64,000 nucleotides of DNA from Devosia sp. RR2S18 (GTDB taxonomy: Bacteria; Pseudomonadota; Alphaproteobacteria; Rhizobiales; Devosiaceae): assembly GCF_030177755.1 (NCBI RefSeq), contig NZ_CP126539.1, forward strand, positions 372,001-436,000, in the 5' to 3' direction. Both the position numbers and the translations under genes were made by a program. The first letter of the stretch is position 1, and every line of letters starts with the position of its first letter. This document shows positions 35,673 to 44,676 of the stretch, piece by piece. Below the pieces are notes generated by a model. That model worked only from the letters and a program-made list of their open reading frames with translations, ran no database searches and had not been told where the DNA came from.

Positions 35673-37322
35673 ATGTCCTCCCAGCCTGCCCCTTCCGCTG
35701 CCCAAGACGCGCTGCAATCGCGCCTCGATTTCATCGGTCTAGACGAGGCTGCCCAGCGGCGCCTGTGTGCTGTAACCGGCCACATCCAACACTATATCGC
35801 GGCCGCGCTGGACAGTTTCTACGAGAAGGTCGCGGCGACGCCGGAGACCGCCCGCTTCTTCGATGGCAAGGGCCAGATGGACCGTGCCAAGTCCAAGCAA
35901 GTGGGCCATTGGACGGCCATTGCCAGTGGGCAGTTCAATAACCAGTACTTCGAGGCCAGCACGCGGGTCGGATTGCGCCACGCCCAGATCGGCTTGGAGC
36001 CGCGCTGGCATATCGGTGGCTATGGCCTCGTTGTAGAGACGCTTGTCCGTGGTCTCGTCCAGGAGATGATGGCAGAAGCGCTGGAGCCCCAGCACGGTCG
36101 GTTTGGGCGCAGCAAGAAGCCAAGCGCTGAGCATGTCTTGGCGCGTGCCGAGGTTATGGGCCAAACCCTGGCCGATGTTCTCAAATCGGTGCTGCTCGAC
36201 GTCGATATCGCTGTCAGCGCCTACTTTGCCAAGCTGACCGAAGAGACCAGGGCGGCCGACGAGGCATCCCGCGCGCGCATCGACTATGCGGTGCGGCACA
36301 CCGGAGAGGTGTTGACGCGGCTGGCGCAGGGGGATCTCACCGCGCGGGTGACGGCCGAGTTCTCACCTGAATTCGAGCAGATCAAGCAAGACACCAACGC
36401 GGTGGCCGACCGGCTGACCGATATCATTCAGCAACTGCAGCACACTTCGCACTCGCTCAAGACCGCCACGGGGGAAATTCTGGCGGGCGCCAATGATCTT
36501 TCGGAGCGAACCACACGTCAGGCGGCAACCATCGAACAGACCTCAGCTGCCGTCGAGCAGCTCAGCGGTGCCGTGCAGGAAAATGCCGGTCGAGCCGCGA
36601 TCGCCAGCCGCAGGGCACAGGCGGTGTCGAGCAATGCCACCGAGGGCGGTGCGGTGATGGAACAAGCCAATGGCGCTATGGCAGCCATCGAGGCCAGCTC
36701 GGGCAAAATCTCCAACATCATCGGATTGATCGACGACATCGCCTTCCAAACAAATTTGCTGGCGCTCAATGCTTCGGTGGAGGCGGCTCGGGCTGGTGAC
36801 GCTGGCAAGGGCTTCGCGGTGGTGGCGGTAGAGGTGCGACGTCTCGCTCAATCGGCGGCTGCTGCTTCCGCCGAGGTCAAGCAGTTGGTGGAAGCGAGCG
36901 CCGCCGAGGTCAAATCGGGCTCGCGTCTCGTCGGTCAAGCCTCGGGAAAACTACTCGACATCCTGAACGGTGCCCAGGAAAGCTCCGAGCTGATCGAATC
37001 CATTGCCATGGCCAATCAGGAGCAGTCCTCCTCCCTCGATGAACTCACCACGGCCATCAAGCAGATGGACGAGATGACCCAGCACAATGCGGCGCTGGTC
37101 GAAGAGACCAATGCCGCCATCGAGCAGACCGAAACGCAGGCTGCCGAACTCGATGGCATTATTGCGGTATTCCGCACCGGTGCGGAGCGGCAGCAGGGGA
37201 GGGGTCCGGTTCAATCCCGGGCCAAGGCGCCTCCTGCATTGCCAAAGTCTGCCCCTTCGCCCAAGCCCATTCTGCAAGCTGCGGGCAATGCCGCAATCGC
37301 GGCCGACTGGGACGAGTTCTAG
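35673..37322 (+). CDS. MCP6: globin-coupled chemoreceptor (HemAT-like oxygen sensor)
   Basis: A 549-residue soluble receptor with no transmembrane segment. Residues 15-170 are a protoglobin domain: [23 protein letters not shown] leads into the heme-proximal His H103 ([16 protein letters not shown], matching the HxxIGLxPxW pattern of HemAT and globin-coupled sensors). A short HAMP-like stretch and the MCP signalling domain follow ([25 protein letters not shown]), ending AADWDEF. It should mediate aerotaxis or gas sensing and, through its tail, bind CheR/CheB like the membrane MCPs. Confidence 0.95.
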   Translation: MSSQPAPSAAQDALQSRLDFIGLDEAAQRRLCAVTGHIQHYIAAALDSFYEKVAATPETARFFDGKGQMDRAKSKQVGHWTAIASGQFNNQYFEASTRVGLRHAQIGLEPRWHIGGYGLVVETLVRGLVQEMMAEALEPQHGRFGRSKKPSAEHVLARAEVMGQTLADVLKSVLLDVDIAVSAYFAKLTEETRAADEASRARIDYAVRHTGEVLTRLAQGDLTARVTAEFSPEFEQIKQDTNAVADRLTDIIQQLQHTSHSLKTATGEILAGANDLSERTTRQAATIEQTSAAVEQLSGAVQENAGRAAIASRRAQAVSSNATEGGAVMEQANGAMAAIEASSGKISNIIGLIDDIAFQTNLLALNASVEAARAGDAGKGFAVVAVEVRRLAQSAAAASAEVKQLVEASAAEVKSGSRLVGQASGKLLDILNGAQESSELIESIAMANQEQSSSLDELTTAIKQMDEMTQHNAALVEETNAAIEQTETQAAELDGIIAVFRTGAERQQGRGPVQSRAKAPPALPKSAPSPKPILQAAGNAAIAADWDEF

Positions 37323-37330
37323 GCGCCGAA

Positions 37331-37362
37331 CGCAGCTACTGACAGCTCCTGTCAGCGCTGCG
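37331..37362. other. Long imperfect hairpin after MCP6
   Basis: Inner stem CTGACAG / CTGTCAG with a 3-nt CTC loop, outer stem CGCAGC / GCTGCG. No T-run follows, so it is either a Rho-assisted end or an RNA-stability element before the gene at 37414. Confidence 0.5.
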
Positions 37363-37413
37363 GAGGCAAGAGGTGGCGGCGCCAAGCGGGCGCTGACATC
37401 TTGAGGGACCATC

Positions 37414-37707
37414 ATGCAGACCATTGAACTTGTTTCCTTTCGCCTCGTGGGCGCCCAGAGCCAGGACTTTGTCGCCGCCAATGCAGCGGTGAATAGCTGG
37501 CTCGCCGCGCAGCCGGGCTTTTTGCGCCGCGAGCTGGCTGAGGGCGAAGACGGGATTTGGCTGGACGTGGTGAGCTGGGAAACCGAGGCTACGGCCAAAT
37601 CAGCGGCTGCCGCCATGGAACGCAAGATGGGCGACTTTGTCGCCATGGCGATGGTTGACCCGGCCAGCATCACCATGCGGCATGCCAGGCTCAAGCTGGC
37701 AGCCTGA
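37414..37707 (+). CDS. Small dimeric alpha/beta-barrel protein (ABM-like)
   Basis: A 97-residue protein with IELVSFRLVGAQSQDFVAANAAVNSWLAAQPGFLRRELAEGEDGIWLDVVSWET, the ferredoxin-like pattern of antibiotic-biosynthesis-monooxygenase-like (dimeric alpha/beta-barrel) proteins. No catalytic residue can be named. The next gene starts 1 bp after its stop, so the two are cotranscribed. Confidence 0.65.
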   Translation: MQTIELVSFRLVGAQSQDFVAANAAVNSWLAAQPGFLRRELAEGEDGIWLDVVSWETEATAKSAAAAMERKMGDFVAMAMVDPASITMRHARLKLAA

Positions 37708-37708
37708 C

Positions 37709-38068
37709 ATGGCGGGTTTCGAGGCGGATCTGGAGACGCTCCTTGCGCCGCTACCGGCGGAGATCGGCGGGCTAGCTCGCCGTCTCGTTTTCGCTGTTTC
37801 GGCCCATCCGGAGCTCAGCGGCAAGGTCAAGTTCGGCTGGCGTTCGGTTAATTTCCGCCATGCGGCGGCCGGGCATGTCTGTGCGGTTTTTCCCTATTCC
37901 GACCGCGTCTCGCTCTATTTCGAGCAGGGGCGCCTGCTTGAACAGGGGAGCGGTCTGCTTGAGGGTGATCTCAAAAAGGGTGCCTTCCTGCGCCTCCGGC
38001 CGGGCGACGCGATACCGGAGGATACCATTGGCATCCTCCTCGCCGAGGCCATTGCCCTTGGTTGCTGA
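37709..38068 (+). CDS. DUF1801-family protein
   Basis: A 119-residue protein with the DUF1801 pattern (LVFAVSAHPELSGKVKFGWRSVNFRHAAAGHVCAVFPYSDRVSLYFEQG). Function unknown; the fold is related to YdhG-like proteins. Start ATG 37709 lies 1 bp after the stop of the preceding gene (TGACATG), so it forms a two-gene operon with it. Confidence 0.72.
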   Translation: MAGFEADLETLLAPLPAEIGGLARRLVFAVSAHPELSGKVKFGWRSVNFRHAAAGHVCAVFPYSDRVSLYFEQGRLLEQGSGLLEGDLKKGAFLRLRPGDAIPEDTIGILLAEAIALGC

Positions 38069-38108
38069 AGCATGCTTCTAAGGCCCTCAAGGTTCTGGAG
38101 GAAAGGCA

Positions 38109-38471
38109 ATGGCGCGCATCGGCTTGGTAGCCCATGACGAGAAAAAAGACGATCTTTGCCGCTGGGCGGCCGATCATCGCGACAAGCTCTCGACCCATGA
38201 ACTGTGGGGCACCGGCACGACAGGCCGACGCATCACCGACGCGACAGGCCTGAGCGTGGGTCTGCTCAAGAGCGGGCCTTTGGGTGGAGATCAGCAGCTA
38301 GGCGCGATGATTGCCGAGGGGCGGCTGGACGTTCTCATCTTCTTTATCGACCCGATGTCGGCGCAGCCGCATGATGTCGATGTCAAGGCGCTGACCCGGC
38401 TGGCGACGCTCTATGATGTGCCGTTGGCCAACAACAAAGCTACCGCAGACGCCGTGCTCGCCTTTATTTGA
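38109..38471 (+). CDS. mgsA: Methylglyoxal synthase
   Basis: A 120-residue enzyme converting dihydroxyacetone phosphate to methylglyoxal and phosphate, a bypass that relieves phosphosugar stress. Family motifs are in order: [36 protein letters not shown] and [18 protein letters not shown], including the conserved catalytic Asp of the last two. A glyoxalase II (gloB) lies 22 kb away and could detoxify the product. GGAGGAAAGGCA precedes the ATG as ribosome site. Confidence 0.96.
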   Translation: MARIGLVAHDEKKDDLCRWAADHRDKLSTHELWGTGTTGRRITDATGLSVGLLKSGPLGGDQQLGAMIAEGRLDVLIFFIDPMSAQPHDVDVKALTRLATLYDVPLANNKATADAVLAFI

Positions 38472-38524
38472 GCGGCACCGCACGGTTGACCGCTCGGCCC
38501 TCTTATGTGCAGATGCCACAAAAT

Positions 38525-38546
38525 GGCCCGGAATATGAACCGGGCC
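38525..38546. terminator. Hairpin after mgsA
   Basis: 7-bp stem GGCCCGG / CCGGGCC with an 8-nt loop. No T-run follows. It lies 54 bp after mgsA and 31 bp before livG, so it could end the mgsA message or act in the livG leader. Confidence 0.45.
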
Positions 38547-38577
38547 TGAAGGCTATTCAGGAACCGGGACGAAGTGG

Positions 38578-39360
38578 GTGCCCTCTGATCTGGTGATTGA
38601 CGTTCGCAACGTCAGTAAACGCTTTGGCGGGCTAACGGCCGTCAACAATTGCTCGCTCTCGGTGCGGCGCGGTTCGGTGACCGGGCTGATCGGCCCCAAT
38701 GGCGCCGGCAAGTCGACCCTGTTCAACATGGTGGCGGGCAATATCGTGCCCGACAGCGGTCAGGTCATCTTTGACGGCCAAGATGTCACGGGGATGAAGC
38801 CGTTCGAATTGTTCCGCATCGGCATGCTGCGCACCTTTCAGATTGCGCATGAGTTCTCGCAAATGACGGCGCTCGAAAACCTCATGATGGTGCCGGGCGA
38901 CCAGCCGGGCGAATCGCTGAGCCACACCTGGTTCCGCCCAGGCCTTGTGCGCTCGCGCGAAACCGAGGTGCGCAAGAAGGCACTGGATGTCATCGACTTC
39001 CTCAAACTGGGTCATGTGCGCAACGAGCTCGCGGGCAACCTCTCGGGCGGCCAGAAGAAGCTGCTCGAGCTGGGCCGCACCATGATGGTGGATGCCAAGG
39101 TGGTGTTGCTCGATGAGGTCGCCGCCGGCGTCAACAAGACGCTGCTCAACGACCTTGCCGCCAATATTGAACGGATGAACCAGGAACTGGGCTACACCTT
39201 CTTCGTGATCGAACACGACATGGACCTGATCGGGCGCCTTTGCGACCCGGTTATCGTGATGGCGCAGGGCGAAAAGATCGCCGAAGGCCCCATGGCGCAG
39301 ATCCGCGCCAACCCGCAAATCGTCGAAGCCTATTTCGGCACCCCGGTCGAGGTGGCGTAG
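38578..39360 (+). CDS. livG: Branched-chain amino-acid ABC transporter ATP-binding protein
   Basis: A 260-residue LivG-type ATPase. Walker A GPNGAGKST, signature LSGGQKKLLELGRTMMV, Walker B VVLLDEV and a switch His (FFVIEHDMDLIG). The longer helical insertion between Walker A and the signature is typical of LivG. The Walker B glutamate is followed by VAAGVNKT instead of the usual PxAGLN, a mild variation. GTG start at 38578. It is read with livF (one-base overlap), then livH and livM. Confidence 0.93.
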   Translation: MPSDLVIDVRNVSKRFGGLTAVNNCSLSVRRGSVTGLIGPNGAGKSTLFNMVAGNIVPDSGQVIFDGQDVTGMKPFELFRIGMLRTFQIAHEFSQMTALENLMMVPGDQPGESLSHTWFRPGLVRSRETEVRKKALDVIDFLKLGHVRNELAGNLSGGQKKLLELGRTMMVDAKVVLLDEVAAGVNKTLLNDLAANIERMNQELGYTFFVIEHDMDLIGRLCDPVIVMAQGEKIAEGPMAQIRANPQIVEAYFGTPVEVA

Positions 39361-40064
39361 TGGCCCTGATAGAACTGAAGCACGTCGTTGCCGGTTATGG
39401 CGGCGCGCCGATCCTCAATGGCGTCGATATGGCTATCGAGCAGTCCGACATCGGGGTGATCGTGGGGCCTAATGGCGCGGGTAAATCCACCACGCTCAAG
39501 GCGATCTTCGGACTCCTGACGGTGACCGGCGGCTCGATTGAGTTTGGTGGCGAGAACATCGCCAACTCCCTGCCGGACAAGCTCGTGCCCCGCGGGCTCT
39601 CTTTCGTACCGCAGGAAAAGAATGTCTTCACCTCGATGACCGTGGAAGAGAACCTCGAAATGGGGGCCTTCACCCGGACTGACGATTTCCGCAGCACCAG
39701 GGACTGGGTCTACCAGATGTTCCCCGTGCTTGCCGAGAAGCGCCGGCAGCCGGCAGGCGAGCTGTCGGGCGGGCAGCGGCAGATGGTCGCCATGGGTCGG
39801 GCACTGATGAGCCAGCCCAAGCTTTTGATGCTGGACGAGCCCTCGGCGGGCCTGTCGCCGCGCTATGTCATCGAGATTTTCGAGACCATCGTGCGCGTCA
39901 ACAAGGAGGGTGTCGGCATCCTCATGGTGGAGCAGAATGCCCGGCAGGCGCTGGCGTTCGCTTCGAAGGGCTTCGTGCTCGCAGGCGGGCAAAACCGCTT
40001 CACCGGCACAGGACCTGAACTGATCGCCGATCCCGAAGTCGCCAAAAGTTTCCTGGGGGGGTGA
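39360..40064 (+). CDS. livF: Branched-chain amino-acid ABC transporter ATP-binding protein
   Basis: A 234-residue LivF-type ATPase with Walker A GPNGAGKST, signature LSGGQRQMVAMGRALM and Walker B LLMLDEPSAGLSP, and switch His replaced by Gln in MVEQNARQAL, which is normal for LivF. GTG start shares its G with the livG stop (TAGTG at 39358-39362), giving tight coupling. Together with LivG it energises the LivH-LivM channel. Confidence 0.94.
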   Translation: MALIELKHVVAGYGGAPILNGVDMAIEQSDIGVIVGPNGAGKSTTLKAIFGLLTVTGGSIEFGGENIANSLPDKLVPRGLSFVPQEKNVFTSMTVEENLEMGAFTRTDDFRSTRDWVYQMFPVLAEKRRQPAGELSGGQRQMVAMGRALMSQPKLLMLDEPSAGLSPRYVIEIFETIVRVNKEGVGILMVEQNARQALAFASKGFVLAGGQNRFTGTGPELIADPEVAKSFLGG

Positions 40065-40083
40065 GTATGTATTCAGCGCACTC

Positions 40084-40203
40084 CCCCTCATCCGCCCTTC
40101 AGGCACCTTCTCCCACGCGGGGAGAAGGCGATGTGGCGTCATCCCGTCCTTCTTTTTCTTCTCCCCTTGTGGGAAAAGTTGGCGCGCAGCGCCGGATGAG
40201 GGG
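40084..40203. repeat. RIME-like palindromic intergenic repeat
   Basis: A 120-bp element bounded by CCCCTCATCCG (40084-40094) and its exact complement CGGATGAGGGG (40193-40203), with an inner palindrome around TTCTCCCAC / GTGGGAAAA-type halves and GGGGAGAAGG. This is the layout of rhizobial intergenic mosaic elements. It lies inside the livG-M operon, in the 175-bp gap between livF and livH. Confidence 0.75.
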
Positions 40204-40239
40204 CATCTCGCCACACCTGCACAATCTCCGGGTCGCCGC

Positions 40240-41244
40240 ATGGACGAACTGATCTTCTTTATCAACCGCGTGCTGATATCGGGCACGGTGCTGGGTTCGA
40301 TCTATGCCTTGGGCGCCATTGGCGTGACGCTGATCTTCGGCATTTTGCGCTTCGCCCATTTCGCCCATGGCGACATGATGACCATGGGCGCCTTTGTCGC
40401 CTTTGTGCTGTCAGCCATGCTGGCCGCCCTGGGTATTGTGACGCCTCTGCCGAGCGGCTTCGTCGTTCTGCCCGTCGCCATGGTGATTACGGCTATTCTC
40501 GCTCTGGGCATCGACCGGGGGTTTTATGCGCCACTGCGTCGTCGCGGTGCCAAGCCAGTGACACTGCTCATCGCCTCGATCGGCGTGACGCTGATGATCC
40601 AGGGCTTGCTGCGCCTGATCTTCGGATCGGGAACGCGCTCGTTCTTTGCCGCTGAGCCCAAGGACATTTTTCGCATCGATATGAGTTGGGTCGGTGGCTC
40701 ACGGCCGATCTCGATCACCGAGCCGCAGCTGATCATGTTCGTGGTCACCGCCATGATCGTTGTGGCCCTGCATTTCTTCCTCACCCGCTCGCGGCTGGGC
40801 AAGGCCATGCGCGCAATGGCCGATAACGCCGATCTGGCCCAGGTGTCAGGCATCAATACGGCGCTGGTGGTACGGGTCACCTGGATCATCGCCGGTTCGC
40901 TCGCCTGCGTTGCGGGCACTATGCTGGCGCTCGACGTGGCATTGATGCCCGACCTCGCCTTCAACATCGTCCTGCCGATCTTTGCGGCGGCCATCGTGGG
41001 TGGCCTCGGCCATGCCTATGGCGCCATTGTTGGTGGTTTCTTGATCGCCTTTGCCGAGACCCTTGCGGTCTTTAACTGGACGGCGGTGCTGCGCCCGCTC
41101 AACAGCGTCCTGCCAGAAACCATGGCGCTGCCGGCCAACCTAGCGCTGGTGCCCACCGAATATAAGTTGACCGTGGCCTTTGTGATCCTGGTCATCACCC
41201 TGCTTGTCCGCCCCACCGGTATCTTCAAGGGAGCCTCGACATGA
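40240..41244 (+). CDS. livH: Branched-chain amino-acid ABC transporter permease
   Basis: A 334-residue membrane protein with about eight hydrophobic helices and the LivH hallmark LRFAHFAHGDMMTMGAF near the N-terminus; GLGHAYGAIVGGFLIAFAE is the cytoplasmic coupling loop. ATG 40240 after the RIME-like repeat; its stop overlaps livM by 4 bp. The unusually long periplasmic stretch between helices fits high-affinity HAAT permeases. Polyamine or amide substrates of relatives cannot be excluded. Confidence 0.92.
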   Translation: MDELIFFINRVLISGTVLGSIYALGAIGVTLIFGILRFAHFAHGDMMTMGAFVAFVLSAMLAALGIVTPLPSGFVVLPVAMVITAILALGIDRGFYAPLRRRGAKPVTLLIASIGVTLMIQGLLRLIFGSGTRSFFAAEPKDIFRIDMSWVGGSRPISITEPQLIMFVVTAMIVVALHFFLTRSRLGKAMRAMADNADLAQVSGINTALVVRVTWIIAGSLACVAGTMLALDVALMPDLAFNIVLPIFAAAIVGGLGHAYGAIVGGFLIAFAETLAVFNWTAVLRPLNSVLPETMALPANLALVPTEYKLTVAFVILVITLLVRPTGIFKGAST

Positions 41245-42569
41245 CCGCCGCTGCCGTCAGCAATCGCCGGGGCTGGGACACGCCTTTGGCGCGGGGCCTC
41301 ATGCTGTTTGCCGCCATGTTCGTCTTGGTCGTGATCACCGGTGTGGTGCAGGGCAGTGCCTCGATCCTGCTCATCCTCGTGCAGGCGACGGCGTTTGCCC
41401 TGGTCGCGCTGGGGCTTAATATACAGTGGGGTTATGGGGGGCTGTTCAACTTCGCCATCATGGGCTTCATGATGGTAGGCGGTGCTTCAACTGTGTTCCT
41501 GTCCTACCCCGTCAACATGGCGTTTTGGGAAAGCGACGGGCCGATGATGCTGGGGCGGGCGCTGGGTGCCTTCCTTATCGGTCTTGCTCTCGTCCTCCTG
41601 GCCCGCCGTGCCGATCGCATCGGGATCACTGGCAAGTGGAAGACCGCGCTTGTCGCTCTGGCGTGGTTCGTCGGCTACATCATCTACCGTACGCAAATCG
41701 ATCCGGCTGCCGCCTATATCGAATCGACGGCCGGTTTCGTGGGCGGGCTGGGCCTCCATCCGGTTCTGGGTTGGGCCTTTGGTGGGCTGGTGGCGGCCGT
41801 GATCGCCTTTTTTGTCGGCAAGATCAGCCTGGGGCTGCGCACCGATTATCTAGCGATCGCCACCATCGGCATTTCTGAGATCATCCGTGCGCTGATCAAG
41901 AACATGGACTGGCTGACGCGCGGCACGATGACCGTCTCGCCCATGCCTTGGCCAACGCCGCTGCCGCAAGAGCTGCAGGCGATGGGTTTCTCGATCGCCG
42001 ATAGTTTCGTCGGCGCTCGCATTTTCTTCCTTATCCTAGCGGTGGTGATCCTCGTGGTCGCCTTCTTCTTCGTGCAGCGTGCCTATGGCGGGCCATGGGG
42101 CCGCATGATGCGCGCCATTCGCGACAACCATGTTGCCGCCAGTTCGATGGGCAAGAACGTCACCGGCCGTCAGCTTGAACTCTTTATCTTCGGCTCGATT
42201 CTGATGGGTGTTGGTGGCGGGATCCTGGCGACCTTCACGCAGATTTTCGACCCATCGGGCTACCAGCCGATCAACCACACTTTCATGATCTGGGTGATGG
42301 TGATCGTGGGCGGCGCCGGTAACAATTGGGGCGTCGTGCTTGGCGCTTTCCTGATCTACATTGTCTGGGTCATCTCCGATCCGCTGGCGCAGCTGATCTT
42401 CCTCAATCTCTCGGTGCTGACCGAAAGCCTGGGCTGGGGTGCCATTCCCGAGATTGACTCGCGTGCCTTGCAGATGCGCGTCTTCGTGCTGGGCGTGGTG
42501 ATTACCGTGGCGCTGCGCTATGCGCCCAAGGGGCTGATCCCCGAAGTGGTGAAGCGCGAGGGGCGATAA
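41241..42569 (+). CDS. livM: Branched-chain amino-acid ABC transporter permease
   Basis: A 442-residue membrane protein, second permease of the Liv importer. It has GLNIQWGYGGLFNFAIMGFMMVG (LivM core) and the coupling segment GPWGRMMRAIRDNHVAASSMGKNV. It is longer than typical LivM (about 320-420) because of an insertion of roughly residues 80-180 that holds extra hydrophobic helices. It ends the livG-F-H-M operon; the convergent methyltransferase stop is 18 bp away. Confidence 0.92.
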   Translation: MTAAAVSNRRGWDTPLARGLMLFAAMFVLVVITGVVQGSASILLILVQATAFALVALGLNIQWGYGGLFNFAIMGFMMVGGASTVFLSYPVNMAFWESDGPMMLGRALGAFLIGLALVLLARRADRIGITGKWKTALVALAWFVGYIIYRTQIDPAAAYIESTAGFVGGLGLHPVLGWAFGGLVAAVIAFFVGKISLGLRTDYLAIATIGISEIIRALIKNMDWLTRGTMTVSPMPWPTPLPQELQAMGFSIADSFVGARIFFLILAVVILVVAFFFVQRAYGGPWGRMMRAIRDNHVAASSMGKNVTGRQLELFIFGSILMGVGGGILATFTQIFDPSGYQPINHTFMIWVMVIVGGAGNNWGVVLGAFLIYIVWVISDPLAQLIFLNLSVLTESLGWGAIPEIDSRALQMRVFVLGVVITVALRYAPKGLIPEVVKREGR

Positions 42570-42586
42570 AGAAACGGCACCGCCCG

Positions 42587-43177
42587 TTAGTGTCGGGCGG
42601 TGACCCACAGCCACTGCGTAGGCTCACCGTCAAAGCCGCCACCAGCCACTTCCTCGAGCGTGAGCTCGGACCAGTCGGCGGCTGCCCGATAGTGAGCTAG
42701 CAGGCTCTCCCGGTCAGGATAGTTGTAGTACCGTCCAAAGCGGTCGCGACCCTCGCCATTTCCAGCCTTGAAGCTTGCGGTGAAGACACCGCCATGGCGC
42801 AGCGCACGGTGGATGCGGCGCAGATCGTCGGTGAGTTCGGCGGCGGGCGCGTGCAGCAGGCTGGCCGACGCCCAGACCCCGTCATACTCTTCCCGTGCAG
42901 AAAGCTCATCAAAACGCAGCAGGCGCACCGGTCGGCCGATGCGCCGTGTGGCCTCCGCTGCCAGTTCGGCGGAAGCATCGGTCGGGTCGACATCGATCCC
43001 GCGGGACAGCATAGCGGCGGCATCCCGCCCGCTGCCGGTGCCCAGTTCCAGCACCCGCGCTCTGGCGGGCAGACGATCCATGAAGGCGCGGAGGTGCGTG
43101 CCCGGCGTGTCGCTGCCGTGCTGGACATACTCGCCGGCTCGGGCTGCATAAAATGCGAGGGTTTCATCGTCAGCCAT
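42587..43177 (-). CDS. Class I SAM-dependent methyltransferase
   Basis: A 196-residue methyltransferase. SAM-binding motif I is VLELGTGSGRDAAAM, motif II DVDPTDAS, and the substrate region contains HRALRHGGVFTASFKAGNGEGRDRFGRYYNYPDRE, resembling the tellurite-resistance/TehB-like or ubiquinone-type small methyltransferases. The substrate is unknown. It is on the same strand as and just downstream of livK but after a strong terminator, so it is probably transcribed separately. Confidence 0.75.
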   Translation of the reverse strand: MADDETLAFYAARAGEYVQHGSDTPGTHLRAFMDRLPARARVLELGTGSGRDAAAMLSRGIDVDPTDASAELAAEATRRIGRPVRLLRFDELSAREEYDGVWASASLLHAPAAELTDDLRRIHRALRHGGVFTASFKAGNGEGRDRFGRYYNYPDRESLLAHYRAAADWSELTLEEVAGGGFDGEPTQWLWVTARH

Positions 43178-43188
43178 CAGCCGCTCCC

Positions 43189-43220
43189 AAGAAAAAGGCC
43201 CGGGATTGCTCCCGGGCCTT
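43189..43220 (-). terminator. Terminator after livK (minus strand)
   Basis: 10-bp perfect stem AAGGCCCGGG / CCCGGGCCTT with a 6-nt loop; on the minus strand it is followed by TTTCTT. It lies 20 bp past the livK stop. Confidence 0.88.
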
Positions 43221-43240
43221 CATGCAATGCTATCGGACGA

Positions 43241-44452
43241 TTACTGCCCGATCAGGCCCTTGTTGACCACTTCGCCGCCTTCGATGACGTAATAGTTGAT
43301 GGCGCCGGCCACGTCGCCGACGTCATCGAACTCGATGGTGCCCGAAGCGCCTTCGTAGTCGATGTCAGTGCCAGCAGCGATCAGTTCCTTGGCCTTCTCC
43401 CATTCGCCGGGAAGAATAGTCTCGCCCGGAGCGTTGGCGACTTCACGCAGCGCAGCGGCAATGCCGTCGCGGTCGGCGGTGCCGGCCTTCTCGATGGCCA
43501 GGGCCAACAGGAACACAGCGTCGTAGGAGGTCGTGACATAGGTCCCGGTCGGGTCCTGGCCAGCGGCTTCGGTGATGGCCGCGAAAGCATCGAAGGCCGG
43601 ACCTTCGGCAGGCGCTGCCTGGGTCAGGATCATGCCCTCGAGCGAACCGGCGTCGCGGTTGGCAACGAGTGCCTCGCCGGCCATGCCGTCACCGCCTACG
43701 AACTGGTCGAATGACCCTGCTTCGATAGCCTGGTTGAGGATGGCGCCACCGCCAGCGTTTTCGTAGCCATAGATGACCAGGGTGGTTGCACCCGAGGCTT
43801 CAATCTGGCCGATTTCGGGACGGTAGTCGGCCTTGCCGTCTTCATGGGCGACATTGGCGAGCACGGTGCCGCCGCCAGCGGTGAAGGCTTCCTCGAAGGC
43901 ACCGGCGAGACCTGAACCATAGTCATTGTTGACATAGGTCATGCCGACTTCGGTGATGCCCTGGTCGAGCAGCAGGTTGGCTGCCTCAACGCCCTGGATC
44001 GAGTCCGGAACGACGTTGCGGTAGACGAGGTCGTTGTCCTCGAGCTCGGCCACGGCCGGAGCGGTCGAGGCCGGCGAGATCATCACCACATTGCCGGGGA
44101 TAGCCGAGCTGTTGGCGCCGGCAATGGTTGCACCCGAGCAATAGGCGCCGAAGATTGCGGTGACCTGCTCGGAGTTGACCAGACGGTCAGCGGCCGGGCC
44201 AGCGGCGCCGCCGTCACAGGCGCTATCGGCGAGAACCGAGACCAGATCCTGCCCGTCGAGGACGCCGCCCTGCTCGTTGATGTTGGTGATGGCGAGGTTG
44301 CCAGCCTCCACCATGCCTGGTGCGAAACCAGCGATTGGGCCAGTTACGTCGGCCAGAAAGCCAATCTTGACTTCCTGAGCGATGGCAGGAGCTGCCACGG
44401 CAAGGGTCGAAGCGGCAACGGCCAGGGTAAGGGTCTTCTTGATATTGCGCAT
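43241..44452 (-). CDS. livK: Branched-chain amino-acid substrate-binding periplasmic protein
   Basis: A 403-residue type I solute-binding protein. Signal peptide at 1-24 (AVAAPAIA-QEVKIGF), then the family start VKIGFLADVTGPIAGFAP. It supplies ligands to LivGFHM. Start ATG 44452 is preceded by AGAGAGGG six bases away; an ATG at 44458 would have no spacing. It is on the opposite strand from livGFHM and about 0.7 kb past livM, so it is regulated separately. Other HAAT ligands (urea, short amides) are possible. Confidence 0.9.
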   Translation of the reverse strand: MRNIKKTLTLAVAASTLAVAAPAIAQEVKIGFLADVTGPIAGFAPGMVEAGNLAITNINEQGGVLDGQDLVSVLADSACDGGAAGPAADRLVNSEQVTAIFGAYCSGATIAGANSSAIPGNVVMISPASTAPAVAELEDNDLVYRNVVPDSIQGVEAANLLLDQGITEVGMTYVNNDYGSGLAGAFEEAFTAGGGTVLANVAHEDGKADYRPEIGQIEASGATTLVIYGYENAGGGAILNQAIEAGSFDQFVGGDGMAGEALVANRDAGSLEGMILTQAAPAEGPAFDAFAAITEAAGQDPTGTYVTTSYDAVFLLALAIEKAGTADRDGIAAALREVANAPGETILPGEWEKAKELIAAGTDIDYEGASGTIEFDDVGDVAGAINYYVIEGGEVVNKGLIGQ

Positions 44453-44676
44453 GCACATCCCTCTCTTGGGTTATCCCGTCGCGGCGGCGCCTTGCCTGGA
44501 GCCAGTCTCACGCGGAACAACGCGATAAAGCGGGCGCAACTCGCGCCCCGCTGAAAGGACTGTTGCACATTTCGGAGCGGGGAGTCACCGGGGTATAGCG
44601 GGCAAATCGGCGGCTCGCTCAGGTTGCTTAACGCGCAGGCATTTTGCATAGAACTAGCAAGCAAGGAGGGATGCCC

